Assembly: GCF_036417845.1 (NCBI RefSeq)
Contig: NC_089991.1
Span: forward strand, 14,973,001-15,037,000
From: Apteryx mantelli
Lineage: Eukaryota > Chordata > Aves > Apterygiformes > Apterygidae
Reading direction: 5' to 3'
Length of the DNA: 64,000 bases
The notes beneath the pieces are model-generated. The model saw only the letters and a list, made by a program, of their open reading frames with translations, did no database searches and was not told the DNA's origin. Both the position numbers and the translations under genes were made by a program. Below are positions 1-9,440 of the stretch, piece after piece (positions within the stretch are counted from its first letter, which is position 1; each line of letters starts with the position of its first letter).

Positions 1-1488
1 AAATGCAGAGCAGGAAGACCGGTGAGCCCCAAAATCACATTTCTGAAGTGTGACTGAGTGACATCCAGGTCAGGGTGGCAGGAACACCTTCCCTCTCCCT
101 GCAAGGAGAACACATGAGCCGTAGAAGTTGGGGTGAGTTTACACTGAAGGCGCTGTGGAAGCTCCAGGAGGTGATAGGTGTCTGGTGCCAGGACTTTGCC
201 TCTCCAGGAGCAGTGACTTAGAGTAAAGACATGAGGTGTTTGGCCTCCATCATACACAAATCCAGCTGTTGTAGGAAAAGCTCCCTGAAAAAGATCTCAT
301 CAATGATCACCACTGGGTTTACAAAGGTCTTGTAATCCCTACAAGCCCCCAGGCATGAACTTCGTTCTTTCTGGTTGCTTTCATTAATTCTACATTAATT
401 CTATTTTTTTTTTGGGGGGACGGGGGGGACGGGACAGATTATCATCCCATTCTTCCTTTCTGACATCAGGCAAGAAATGCTATTATTATCTGGGAAAGAA
501 TCCTACATTTCCAGCTTTACAGATTGAATTTTGTGGCAATGTTTGGCAACAGTGTAGCATAATAAATTGTTGTCTCTGTGGATTAGAAAGCCTGAAAAAC
601 TTGTAAGTAATAGGGTTTTCTGTCTGAAATATCATATTTAGAAACTTTAAAATGCAATAATCAATCATCATTTCTAAGTTTCAAGCACCAGCTATATTAC
701 ATTTTTATCCCATTTTTAATAGATAATGGGCTCAAATAAGTGCCACTTCCAGTTTTGAACACAGATCTAGAAAGAACATTCCTATTTCTTCAATGGGCAT
801 TGTACCTCTGATTGAGTCTTTGAAAGACTTGTTTTCGTGCAGAATCTCATTTGTATATCCCCTGAAGTTCTTCACTTTCTATTCATTTTTGAAGAGGAAA
901 GAGGCAACTGCCTTACTGTAAACTGAAAGAGGCGTAATGTGAGTAACTTTTATTTGAGATCATCATGTGCCTTTTATAAAAACGTTAGGTGCCAAAGATG
1001 CTTCCTGTTTTCTTTACTGTGACTGTAAATTAAAGGGAGGAAAAAAACGACTGAATTTCCTTATACTTACCAAAGGGGCAATAGCCATCCTTCGGTATGT
1101 TCCTGAAGTACATTAAATGACAAATCAAATCCAAATGATATATTTAACAAAATATCTCTGTTTAATCACACAAGCAAGACTTGTAAGTAACAGAGTCCAA
1201 AGCTCTCAAACAGATGGGCATTCCGGTTTAATTCTTTATCGATCTGCTCTATGCTAGTAAATCTCTGAGTTTCATTTGCTTTATTCAAATCCTTTGACTA
1301 TTCAGGACACATTGTGTCAGAGGATTCTGCTGGGGAATTTCAGTTCTTTGATATCCACTCCTTAACTTAAGCAAAACATATGTATATTTTGCACACACAG
1401 ACAAGAATTACATCAATGTGATAAAAACACAATATTGAAAACAAATTTCTGGTATAGTGACCTGTATAAATACAATATATGTGTGTTT

Positions 1489-1565
1489 TTCTATATATAC
1501 TTATATATATACAAGCACATATAGGTGTAAAAATATATACGTAAATATATACAGATATATATGTT
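1489..1565. repeat. TA-rich simple repeat
   Basis: Degenerate tract of TATATA units mixed with TACA and TATG steps. Low-complexity DNA with no coding content. Confidence 0.7.
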
Positions 1566-2928
1566 TTGTGTTTGATCTAGAGATCAGCAGGCACCTAAGC
1601 AATCAGTCAGATTTCAGAAAATGTTCACTAGAAATCCCAAAGCAGGGAATTATGGGAAATTAGGAGTTCCGACTATTTTTAAAAATCTGTCTGTCACTTT
1701 TAATCCTCTATTTAATTCATTTATTTAACCAAAATAGGATTCCATTGGTTTAACTTCACTGTTACTAATCACTTGCACCAACATTAGTGCTCAAAGCATT
1801 GCACACAGTAGCTGTGCCAAATTAGTTTTGGTTGTCTGTTTAGATTTAACAATATTGTTTTTAAAGGATTTAGCTGCTACACTGTATTATAACATGAATG
1901 ACACAACCTCTTTCTGAAAACTTTCTGGAGTTGTAACATTGGCTTGAAAACAACATAGGTCTTCTTGACATCTTCATTTTCCAAATGTGACTGTAAAACC
2001 ATGCAGTGAGATGCACATCAGCTAGTATTTAGCTGCTTGGAAACATTAAGTCCAAATGCGTCTTTCCTTACTCATTGGAGCAATTCACTTGAGAATGAAA
2101 TCATATGGCCCTGAGAAGTGCCAGTAAGGTATATAGATATAGGTTGAGATTTTCAAAGATATCCTTATAAGTTAGAAGCCCCAAACACACAGATTTTGAG
2201 CCGAATTCTCATGGACTTGTTTGAAAAACTCGTTAACATTAGTGGTTAACTGGTCTCTGGGGCAGAGAATTTGGGCAGGAAAGGAAAAGAAAACAACAGC
2301 AGGAGACGTGTCTCTCTCAGCACTTCTTCGAAAGTACATTCCTGTTGGTAACAAAAAATTATGTCTGTCTTTAAAAAACTAGGTGTTTTCTTTTATAGTT
2401 TCTTCCTTAAAAGCCAGTTATTTTGTTACCACAATCCGTAATAAACAGTCTATTTATTTGATTACAACCAAATATTTTTAGCATTTGCTATGAAATGACA
2501 TGATAACAGCCCTTGAAAAGAAAAGGGAAAATCTGGGTTACGTGTGAGCACTGATGGGCAGGAATCTCAGCCATGAAAGAAAAATAGTTTTGTCCTACTT
2601 TCTGAAGAGATGAGAATTAGAGAGAGAATGAGCAACTTCCTATTTTAGGTCAATATTTTCACTCAGGGAGAACCCAAAAAACCATGTCATCCTTTGGCAT
2701 GCTGCAATTATGTTATGGAGGCAAAGACCAACCTTGTAACCCTTGACACTTTACTAAAATAAAAATTGTTGCTATTGTTTATATGCTAATTAAAATAAAT
2801 CAAGAAGAGAAAGACAGAATGTGAAGTTACGTCTCAGGCTCTGAAACTACTTCAGCTGCCCATTTGCACAGGCTTTAAGGCAAACACCCTATACATGAGC
2901 TTCTAGCCATTACGTCATTCATTTTTTA

Positions 2929-2979
2929 GTCTGTCTGTTTGTCTGTCTGTATATCTGTATATCTATTCACAGACAGACA
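2929..2979. repeat. GTCT tetranucleotide repeat with inverted partner
   Basis: Short GTCT/ATCT run followed by an ACAGACAG run. The 11-base arms at 2940-2950 and 2969-2979 are perfect reverse complements around an 18-base spacer, so this microsatellite could fold as a hairpin. No function is implied. Confidence 0.75.
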
Positions 2980-3934
2980 TGTACAGCAAATGTACTTAGA
3001 ATGTATTTGGTCATGAGAAATGAAGGGGAAAATGAAATACTGGGGCAATGTTTAACATTTGTTTATTTTCTCAGATGTACACTACTCACCTAGAAAAAAG
3101 GGTTTAAGTGTGCATACACACACGTACACAAGGTCATGCAAGTAATCTCAAAGGTTTTATAGCCACACATCTTCCACATACTTTAATAAAAAGCCTGTGC
3201 GTTGTTTTTGTAAACTCAGCTAAGGACCGGGCTTACTTGTTGCTTAAGCAAAGCTCTCCCACGCTTCACCACAAAATAAAAACATAGTAAATTACATTAG
3301 CCAACAGCATGTGAAAGTGGAAACATTAAGTATTTGGAAAATACCTCCAGCCACTAAAAGCGTGGCTGCACACTAGTGATTTGAAAAGTCACTACTTATA
3401 ATTCCTTTGGGAAGTCAGTAGGTTTTCCTGTTCCCTACTTTTCTGTGCACTACAAACAACCTTGAATCAAAATGAGATGAACCACATCAGGAAACTAAGC
3501 AAAAAGTCCATTGTAGCTCTCTCTAACGTAACGTGTGGCTATTCGGTGCTGATCATAACGACGGGGGGGAACTTAGTGCACCAGGGGACTTTGGCAAACA
3601 AAATCTCTATTTTCCTTGTACTTAGAGAAGTCATTGCAGTGTTTAGACTGTTATAAGTCAGGCATTTATCCAAAATGACTGCCACCTTGGAAGTTATTGC
3701 CAGCCTTCGCTATGAATGTCATTGGCTTGCTGGGTTAAATCAAATCCTTCTCACGCTATTACAAAGACAAACAAATAATGTGTTTTGTGAGGATGTGTAG
3801 AATGTGCAGCATTTCATTGAAAAATGTGGCTAAAGCTTGCAAAAGAGAGTTTTCCGGAGACACAGGGACCCAACTCCGGTAGCTCTGACAAAATGCATGG
3901 ATTTTGACCTCCCTTGGAGCAGCATCACAGGAGG

Positions 3935-4365
3935 GAGCCGAACCCGGGCGATGCCGGCACAGGTGGGAAAAGGGGGGGGGGGCTAAGGCCCCTCAGACGC
4001 CGTGTTTGCGGGGGCCGGCTCGGCGCTGACGAAGGGCGCCGCGGGGCAAAGCCGCGGGAACCTGTGGCGGCGGCGGCGCCGCGCACCTGCTGCGTCCCTG
4101 CCGCCGCCCCTCGCCTCCCGCGCCGCTGCCGGGCTCCCGCCGCCCCGCCGGGCGGCCGCTGCGGCGCGGCTGAAGGGGCCTGGGGCACGGCGAGGGGCGG
4201 GCAGGGCCCCGCGCCCGCGGCATCCCGCCCCGGAGCAGGAGCTCCAGCGGGGCCGTGTGGGACCGGCGGGGAGGGCGGCGCCGCAGCCGCAGCCGCAGCC
4301 GCAGCCGAAGCCGAAGCCTCCAGCGAAGCCCCTGCTCCGTCCAGAGCAGAGACTGCTCTGTGCAA
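3935..4365. promoter_or_regulatory. CpG island upstream of the putative first exon
   Basis: Dense CpG block rising sharply out of AT-rich flanks. It has many GCGC and CCGCC motifs, a G11 run at 3972-3982 and a GCAGCC hexamer tract near 4281-4318. CpG islands of this kind normally mark vertebrate promoters. Its distance from the gene's first putative exon suggests an upstream promoter part or an alternative start. Long open frames exist here in several frames on both strands, but this follows from the lack of AT-rich stop codons. Confidence 0.75.
4281..4318. repeat. GCAGCC hexamer repeat
   Basis: About six tandem copies of a GCAGCC/GAAGCC hexamer inside the CpG island, the last ones with a GAAGCC variant. 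Probably a replication-slippage product. Confidence 0.75.
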
Positions 4366-4379
4366 ACATGTGTGTCCTT

Positions 4380-4396
4380 CCCCCCCCCCCCCCCCC
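4380..4396. repeat. C17 homopolymer tract
   Basis: Seventeen consecutive C on the + strand, hence G17 on the - strand. Such a run can form a G-quadruplex or i-motif and is prone to length variation and sequencing error. It marks the downstream edge of the first CpG island. Confidence 0.85.
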
Positions 4397-4597
4397 AAAA
4401 CCGTGTGTGACTGTGCAGGAGATCCACCAGGTCCTGGAGCCCATTCCCTATGAGTTTCCCCCCAAAACGCACGGTACCTGCGTTTAATTACGATTGCAAA
4501 GCATCCCTGGCTACGACCCTGCCTCTATAGGTGTGTGGGGTCTATGGGCGCACGCACGCACTGCTGCATCCTCTACCTTTCCCAGCCAGCCTTCATT

Positions 4598-4665
4598 CAT
4601 ATTTATGCCGTGATTAAATATTTGATCAAAGGTTGAGTGCTAACGCGTATCGGTTGTATTTTTAA
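4598..4665. promoter_or_regulatory. AT-rich motif cluster with TCF/LEF-like site
   Basis: Between two CpG-rich blocks, this stretch holds a GATTA homeodomain-type core near 4611 and TTGATCAAAGG at about 4622-4632, which fits the TCF/LEF consensus. A TTTAATTACG motif with an octamer-like ATTGCAAAG lies just upstream near 4484. Motif matches alone are weak evidence; the position about 200 bases 5' of the TATA-like box makes a regulatory role reasonable. Confidence 0.35.
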
Positions 4666-4850
4666 TGCACGGCCCCTAAAATAGCCTGTTTTGTAAACTG
4701 CGAGTGTGAAAAGCTTCCCAGCGCAGCCTGCCGCCCCCCAGCCGCACAGCCTCCCCCCGGATAGCAATAATGCTGCAGATTGTAGAATGATTTGAGTCTG
4801 CAGCCAGAAAGGGATTAGGGCGAGAGCACTGGAAGTTAAATTGTGCTGCA

Positions 4851-4858
4851 TATAAAAA
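4851..4858 (+). promoter_or_regulatory. GABRA1: TATA-like box of the candidate GABRA1 promoter
   Basis: TATAAAAA sits upstream of the CpG-rich putative exon 1 and is followed about 10 bases later by ATTGG (an inverted CCAAT core). If used, transcription would start near 4880-4885. Core motif only; no transcript data are available. Confidence 0.4.
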
Positions 4859-4879
4859 ATGGGCGGATTGGTCTCTAGA

Positions 4880-5200
4880 TGAGAGCTTGGTACCACCTTC
4901 CTTTCTAAAATAAAATCTCTCTGGCATGAAGTCACAGCCTATTTCACATCCGGTTTACCCTGGGACGTATTACTACTGTCTTGGTAAAGAGAAAGCTTTT
5001 GTTGTGTAGCCGCGGTCGGAATATTGGGAAGAGAAATTTGGGTGCTAAAGGCGGCGGAGCGGAGCAGCGGCGGCGGCGATGGCCGAGGCGGAGTGAGCGG
5101 CGGAGCCGGAGCCGCGCAGCCTCCGCGCGGGCGGGAGGGCGGCGGGCGCGCACCCCGGCACAGCCGGCAGCGGCGCCGCGGACCCGCGCCCCGGGCTCCG
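4880..5200 (+). other. GABRA1: Putative non-coding first exon (5' UTR)
   Basis: GC-rich stretch ending at a strong consensus donor, CTCCG followed by GTAAGG at 5201. The annotated start codon lies in a later exon whose acceptor is near 7474-7480, so at least one 5' UTR exon must lie upstream, and this is the best candidate. Its 5' end is a guess from the TATA-like box. It would contain short upstream frames, among them a five-codon uORF at 5079 and a 27-codon frame at 4926-5009. Mammalian GABRA1 has alternative untranslated first exons, so others may be used. Confidence 0.5.
5079..5096 (+). promoter_or_regulatory. Five-codon upstream ORF in the putative 5' UTR
   Basis: ATG GCC GAG GCG GAG TGA (Met-Ala-Glu-Ala-Glu-stop). 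The start has G at -3 and G at +4, a strong initiation context. If the putative first exon is transcribed, this uORF would be met by scanning ribosomes and could damp translation of GABRA1. Confidence 0.4.
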
Positions 5201-5215
5201 GTAAGGGCGGCTGCT

Positions 5216-5328
5216 CGCGCGCGCACACACATATGCACACACACACATATATATACACACACACACACACATATATATACACACACACATACACACACAC
5301 ACATACACACACGCGCGCGCGCGCGCAC
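5216..5328. repeat. 113-bp alternating purine-pyrimidine tract (CG/CA/TA)
   Basis: Every step from 5216 to 5328 alternates pyrimidine and purine without a break. It starts as CGCGCG, passes through CA and TA blocks, and ends in a CGCGCGCG block. This is the classic composition for Z-DNA. It begins 15 bases after the GT of the putative exon-1 donor. It is also a compound microsatellite and so is likely to vary in length. It produces a string of His-Thr or Cys-Val in translated frames, which is not coding. Confidence 0.95.
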
Positions 5329-5799
5329 CCGCACCCGCCGGGCGCTCCCGGCTGCGGGCACCGCGTCCAGGCGCGCAGGCGGCTCCTTTCCCCGCTCTCC
5401 GCAGGTACCGCCGGGTGGGTGGGATATGATTTTTTTTCTTCTACCCCTCCAGCTTGAAAATCCGCAGCGATCGATGGGCTTTTATTTAATTTAATTTAAT
5501 TTTTTTTTTTAACGTGGACTGATTTCAACCGGTCCTTTGAAAAGGGCTTTTGGTGGGGTGGGTTTTTTTTTTTTGTTTGTTTGTTTATTTATGTTTTTTT
5601 TCGAGGGAGGCGGTGGGAGGGGTGGCTTTCTCAGGGTGAGGGGGGGGGAAATACAAAGTTGAAATGCCGGGAGGAAAACAAGTCTCAATTTGTGTCTTAG
5701 AGCAGGGCAAATCTCTCACCGGGGGTCAAAAATGCATCAAAATGCCTCTCTTTTTTTCCCCCCCCCTTCCAGTGGGCGCTACTGAAATTCGCCCAGACG

Positions 5800-6250
5800 C
5801 GTGGCTCTTTCTCCCATTTTGAATGGGAAAACTAGCGCTGCTCTCCCGGGCGGTGCGGGCTGGGGGAGGCCGGGGGCTCGCTGGTGCCTAACGCTCCGGG
5901 AAAGTCTTTGTTTGCATTTGCTTTTTCCAGCTGCAAGAAACTTTGCTCCTCCAGGATTTATAGCGCCCGGAGGGGTTGATTTAAGCGGGGGGTGGTGGTG
6001 GGGGGCGGGCGCGGAGCTCAACAGATCGAGGTAGTTCAGAATAAGGCACTTTCCGCGGCTCGCCCCGAGGATGCTCCGGCAAAGGCAGAAGTTGGCCGGG
6101 GCGGGAGAGGGCGGCTTCGGGGCCCCGGTGCTGCCGCCGCCTCGGCGGGTGCCGAGCCGCGGGCAGCTGCCGCTGCCAGCTCCTGCCGCCGCTCGCGCCG
6201 GCCGCTCGCCCTGGCGCAGCCCCGCTCGGCGCGGGCTCCCCGGCATTTTG
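5800..6250. promoter_or_regulatory. CpG-rich block in the first intron
   Basis: GC-rich and CpG-rich sequence with an AT-richer core near 5900-5960. It ends just before a TATAAA at 6252-6257. It may be an alternative promoter or the continuation of the promoter CpG island. Long frames on both strands here are explained by base composition. Confidence 0.6.
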
Positions 6251-6251
6251 C

Positions 6252-6660
6252 TATAAACGCGTTAATTCTGTCTCACTGCTTACACGCCGCTTTGCAATGG
6301 GATTTTATTGATTTAAATCGTCCCTGAGAGTGTGCAGTGAATTGGGATATATTCGTTTAAAAGTACCACAACGGGGAAACGTACAGTGCTCCCTTTTCCC
6401 AGGCGTTGCAAAGAACTCCAGTTCGCTACTGAGGGAAAACACAGACTTTGGATTTTGTTTTCCTTATTTAATGTAATGAATGCTAAAAATCGACTGGATT
6501 CCAGCACACATATAGATATGTAAAGGGACCTGCAACATCACCTGGGCAGTCAGCTGAATCTGGAACACTGATTCCACAAATATCAGCTAAACTTTGTGTT
6601 TTATGGTTTATTGGAAAGAAAAAAAAATAACTGCTGGGTTCTGTTACTTTTTACTCAGAG
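6252..6660 (+). promoter_or_regulatory. GABRA1: Candidate alternative promoter and first exon
   Basis: CTATAAACG gives a TATA box at 6252-6257 at the downstream edge of a CpG-rich block. A good donor, CAGAG followed by GTAAGC, occurs at 6661. Together they outline a possible alternative 5' UTR exon of roughly 380 bases that could splice to the start-codon exon. This is a pattern-based proposal only. Confidence 0.3.
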
Positions 6661-7488
6661 GTAAGCTGGTAAACTGAGAGTAACTCAATGAAGTCTGGAG
6701 AGAGGACAAGAGATGTTTGGAGAGGAGGAAGAGGCTGCTAATGCAAAAACATTTCCTAGCAGCAATCAGAGACTGACAGAGATTTAGGAGATGGTGTGCA
6801 GGTTATCAGCACATGGTTTGATTATAAATTGTGCCCTTAGCCTGACAAAAATAGTTGTGCACATACTTAGCAGCAGATCACAGAATCAGGATCTGATCAT
6901 TATACTCCTTCTGAGACACTCATGTTTCAGGGAAGAAGAAAATAGTGATGTCCGTAAGAGAAAGTTGTTCCCGGCACGTCGAGGAGCAGCAGGGCTGCGA
7001 AGGGAGCCTGGCTCCAGGCAGACACCCTGCACCGGCGGAGACCTCCAAGGGGCTTGCAAGGACTCGGGCCGGTCCAAGTCAAACAAAAAGCAAATTGCAC
7101 TTGGTTATTGGGAAATGTCATGGACCCCACCTTGCCACATTTTCCAGCACAGGAGGAAAATGAGTAGGAATTTTCACCGAGTTTGGGGACAGCAACCTTA
7201 ACTCCTAACTGTCTTTGTTAAAGTTTGAGAATGATGCAAACAAGAATACACCCTTACCTCAAAGCAAATCCCACTCAAAGCCTCCCTGTCCAAAAGCGGA
7301 AGGTAAACAGGGAACAGACAAGGCCATGCTCCCTTAGTTTGAGTGACATGAGCTGGAGTGTTGTAAGGTCATTGCCTGACATCAAAGTATTGTGCAAATT
7401 TGCCTAAATCGGGCTGCTTTTTCCTCCAGGACCTGTTTTAATGAAAGGAACACTGATGATTATTTTCCTTCTAGTTTCAGAGCCCACC

Positions 7489-7562
7489 ATGAAGAGACTC
7501 GTGGTGCTTTGCGACTGCCTCTGGGCCTGGAGCCTCCTCCTGAATGCACTGACTGAAAGAAG
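7489..7562 (+). CDS. GABRA1: GABRA1 coding exon 1: start codon and signal peptide
   Basis: Encodes residues 1-24 and the first two bases of Ser25. The start has an A at -3 (CCCACC before ATG), a good context. The peptide begins MKRLVVLCDCLWAW and continues with a Leu-rich hydrophobic core, the expected signal peptide for entry into the secretory pathway. By comparison with human alpha-1, cleavage should fall after Gly27, so the mature chain begins at Gln28 in the next exon. Exon sequence is present 5' of the ATG; the acceptor is either TTCTAG (exon from 7475) or TTTCAG (exon from 7481). The donor is AAG followed by GTGGGG. The signal peptide is the least conserved part of the protein. Confidence 0.93.
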
Positions 7563-7933
7563 GTGGGGGAGATATTTTTTAATGCGTCAATATATTTTGG
7601 GAACCTTTAATTTAATACAGCAACATAAGATGATAGAAATATTGCATAGGCTGCACTACTACTGAGTGTATTGGGGAAAGTTAATCCCTGTTCAGATCCC
7701 AGCTAAATCTAAGTGAGAGAAGACTGAAAGAAAACTACAGTTTGTTTGCATAACATTTTTTTCAATATTGTGAAGAAAACAAAAGCTATCTGAAACAAAT
7801 TAAAACTAAACTCCCTTTTAAACACCTATGCAATCCTTTTGACGCTTAATAATGACTGTTCAGTTCATTCAATATTTCAAATGAGATGCAAGTTTCTAAG
7901 TTTCTTGAGAGGAAAAAAGTGTAATTAAGAGGG

Positions 7934-7958
7934 ATTTATTTATTTATTTATTTATTTA
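7934..7958. repeat. ATTT tetranucleotide microsatellite
   Basis: About six tandem ATTT units in the intron after coding exon 1. Confidence 0.85.
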
Positions 7959-8782
7959 AGGGCTATTTACTAACCTTATTTTCCCTGAAAGCAGAGGCAA
8001 AACTTTAACTTCGCAGTTGGGTCAGGACTGGGTTCAAACTTAGTACCTGTTTTTGCAAATCCGAAGGAGCCCTTCCAAGGGAAGGGGGCTGCTTGTCTGA
8101 AGAAGAATTTATAGGCACAAAGCCTGTAATAGTTCATATATTTGAAAGACCATCTTGCACCTAATCTCTACAGAATGTATGTTGAACTCATGACTGCAGA
8201 TATGTATTAGTATTAGGAGCAATTTGTAATCATACAACACCTCATCTAATAACTAGCAGTTGAAGTAAACACTATAAAACAGATTGGAATATACCTGAAG
8301 TAAAGTACTCGCTGCGATTCAAAATTTAGTAAAGGCGTTAGGGAAAGCTCACAGATACATTGCTGTATTTTAAAGATATTAATGTCCTGTCAATAATGCT
8401 ACCTAATGACCAAAAAGCAGTAGGAGAGGTTTTGGACGGTCACTAGTGATCCCTAAAGGATGTGGTTTGTACCTTGCTGGCAATAGTGTCTTCTCGTGCA
8501 TTAGCAGCTCCAGCTACGCTTATCTCCTGGCTACCTTGCGGAATTTAAATAGAGTGGAGGGCGCAAAGGTCCACCTGCACAAGTGCTTCCTCCAAAAAAA
8601 TAAGAATAATAACAGATTATTCATGTAGCTGGATTGACATATTGAATAAACATGACATTTAAAGAAATACTTTTATTTTGATAATATATTGAGAAAGGTG
8701 AGAATTTAAAGCACTCATTAGATGCTTCATCTGGCCTACCTAAAGAATTTTGTGAAAACTTGTTTAGTTACATACATATCTA

Positions 8783-8813
<31 letters not shown>
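8783..8813. repeat. CATA / TA microsatellite
   Basis: A few CATA units running into an uninterrupted TA dinucleotide run of about nine units. Located in the intron. Confidence 0.85.
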
Positions 8814-9269
8814 AAATATATGCATGTGAATTTTTAATGTGTGAATTAAAATGCATTGGACTAATGTTTAAAAATTATATGGTGTGTCACTATTATAATG
8901 ACCTGTAGATGGAGTTAGTGCACAGTATTTTATTATACAGTGGCTTAATATGAAACAACAGTCACATACAGTAACTTTGACATTTTCCTCACAATGTACA
9001 CACCTTACATAAAATATATCTGGCTTTGAAGCCATTTTGCCACAGTAACTTCGTGTGCCTTTACTTCTGGAGGGCTGTTAATTCTTCATTATGAAAAACA
9101 GTTGATGAATTAGATACAATTACTACAGTCTGTCCATTAAATTCTCCTTGTCATAAAAAGACAAGCATTCAGACTACTTTAATGAGTGTTTTGACTGAAA
9201 AATCAGTCTGCATGGAGTTACAGTATACTTTATTTGTACATAAATGTTCGGATTCCTCCTGTTGTGACC

Positions 9270-9440
9270 ATACGTCCGTTAAAAGCAGCCGTAACGACAG
9301 TGCCTTTCGCCTCTGAAGAGACGGTGAGAAGACCAGGTAAAGGCACTGAGGGGGGCGACGGCCCGGCCGCCGTCAGGGCCCCTGAGCGCACGCGGCCCCT
9401 CGTCCTGCCTCGCACGCCTCGCCGGCAGACGTGCTCCTGC
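9270..9440. other. CpG-rich islet in intron
   Basis: Short block rich in CpG, including GGCGACGGCCCGGCCGCCG, standing out from AT-rich intron on both sides. No exon or known repeat is recognised in it. Frames on both strands look compositional. Confidence 0.55.

Larger units (their letters stand above)
1..3930. other. Upstream intergenic DNA, no gene seen
   Basis: AT-rich sequence with no recognisable exon, RNA gene or intact repeat. Open frames here are at most 60-70 codons and look random. In mammals GABRA6 is the next gene upstream on the same strand, but no GABRA6 exon is recognised. The only structure I can support is simple repeats, listed separately. Confidence 0.7.
5201..7480 (+). 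other. GABRA1: Putative first intron (5' UTR intron)
   Basis: Runs from the GTAAGG donor to the acceptor just before the start codon. It holds the Z-DNA-prone tract, T-rich and C-rich low-complexity runs at 5480-5600 and 5750-5766, and a second CpG-rich block at about 5800-6250. Beyond that it shows no recognised gene. Confidence 0.5.

Noticed and set aside
3914..4487. Overlapping open frames of 153-179 codons on both strands in the CpG island
   Set aside because: They are Ala/Pro/Arg/Gly-rich in every frame and on both strands, as expected from CpG-rich DNA lacking stop codons. No start context, domain or homology supports a protein.
4939..5494. Frames of 87-158 codons rich in Cys-Val or His-Thr repeats
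   Set aside because: They are translations of the alternating CA/TA/CG tract and flanking GC-rich DNA, not a gene.
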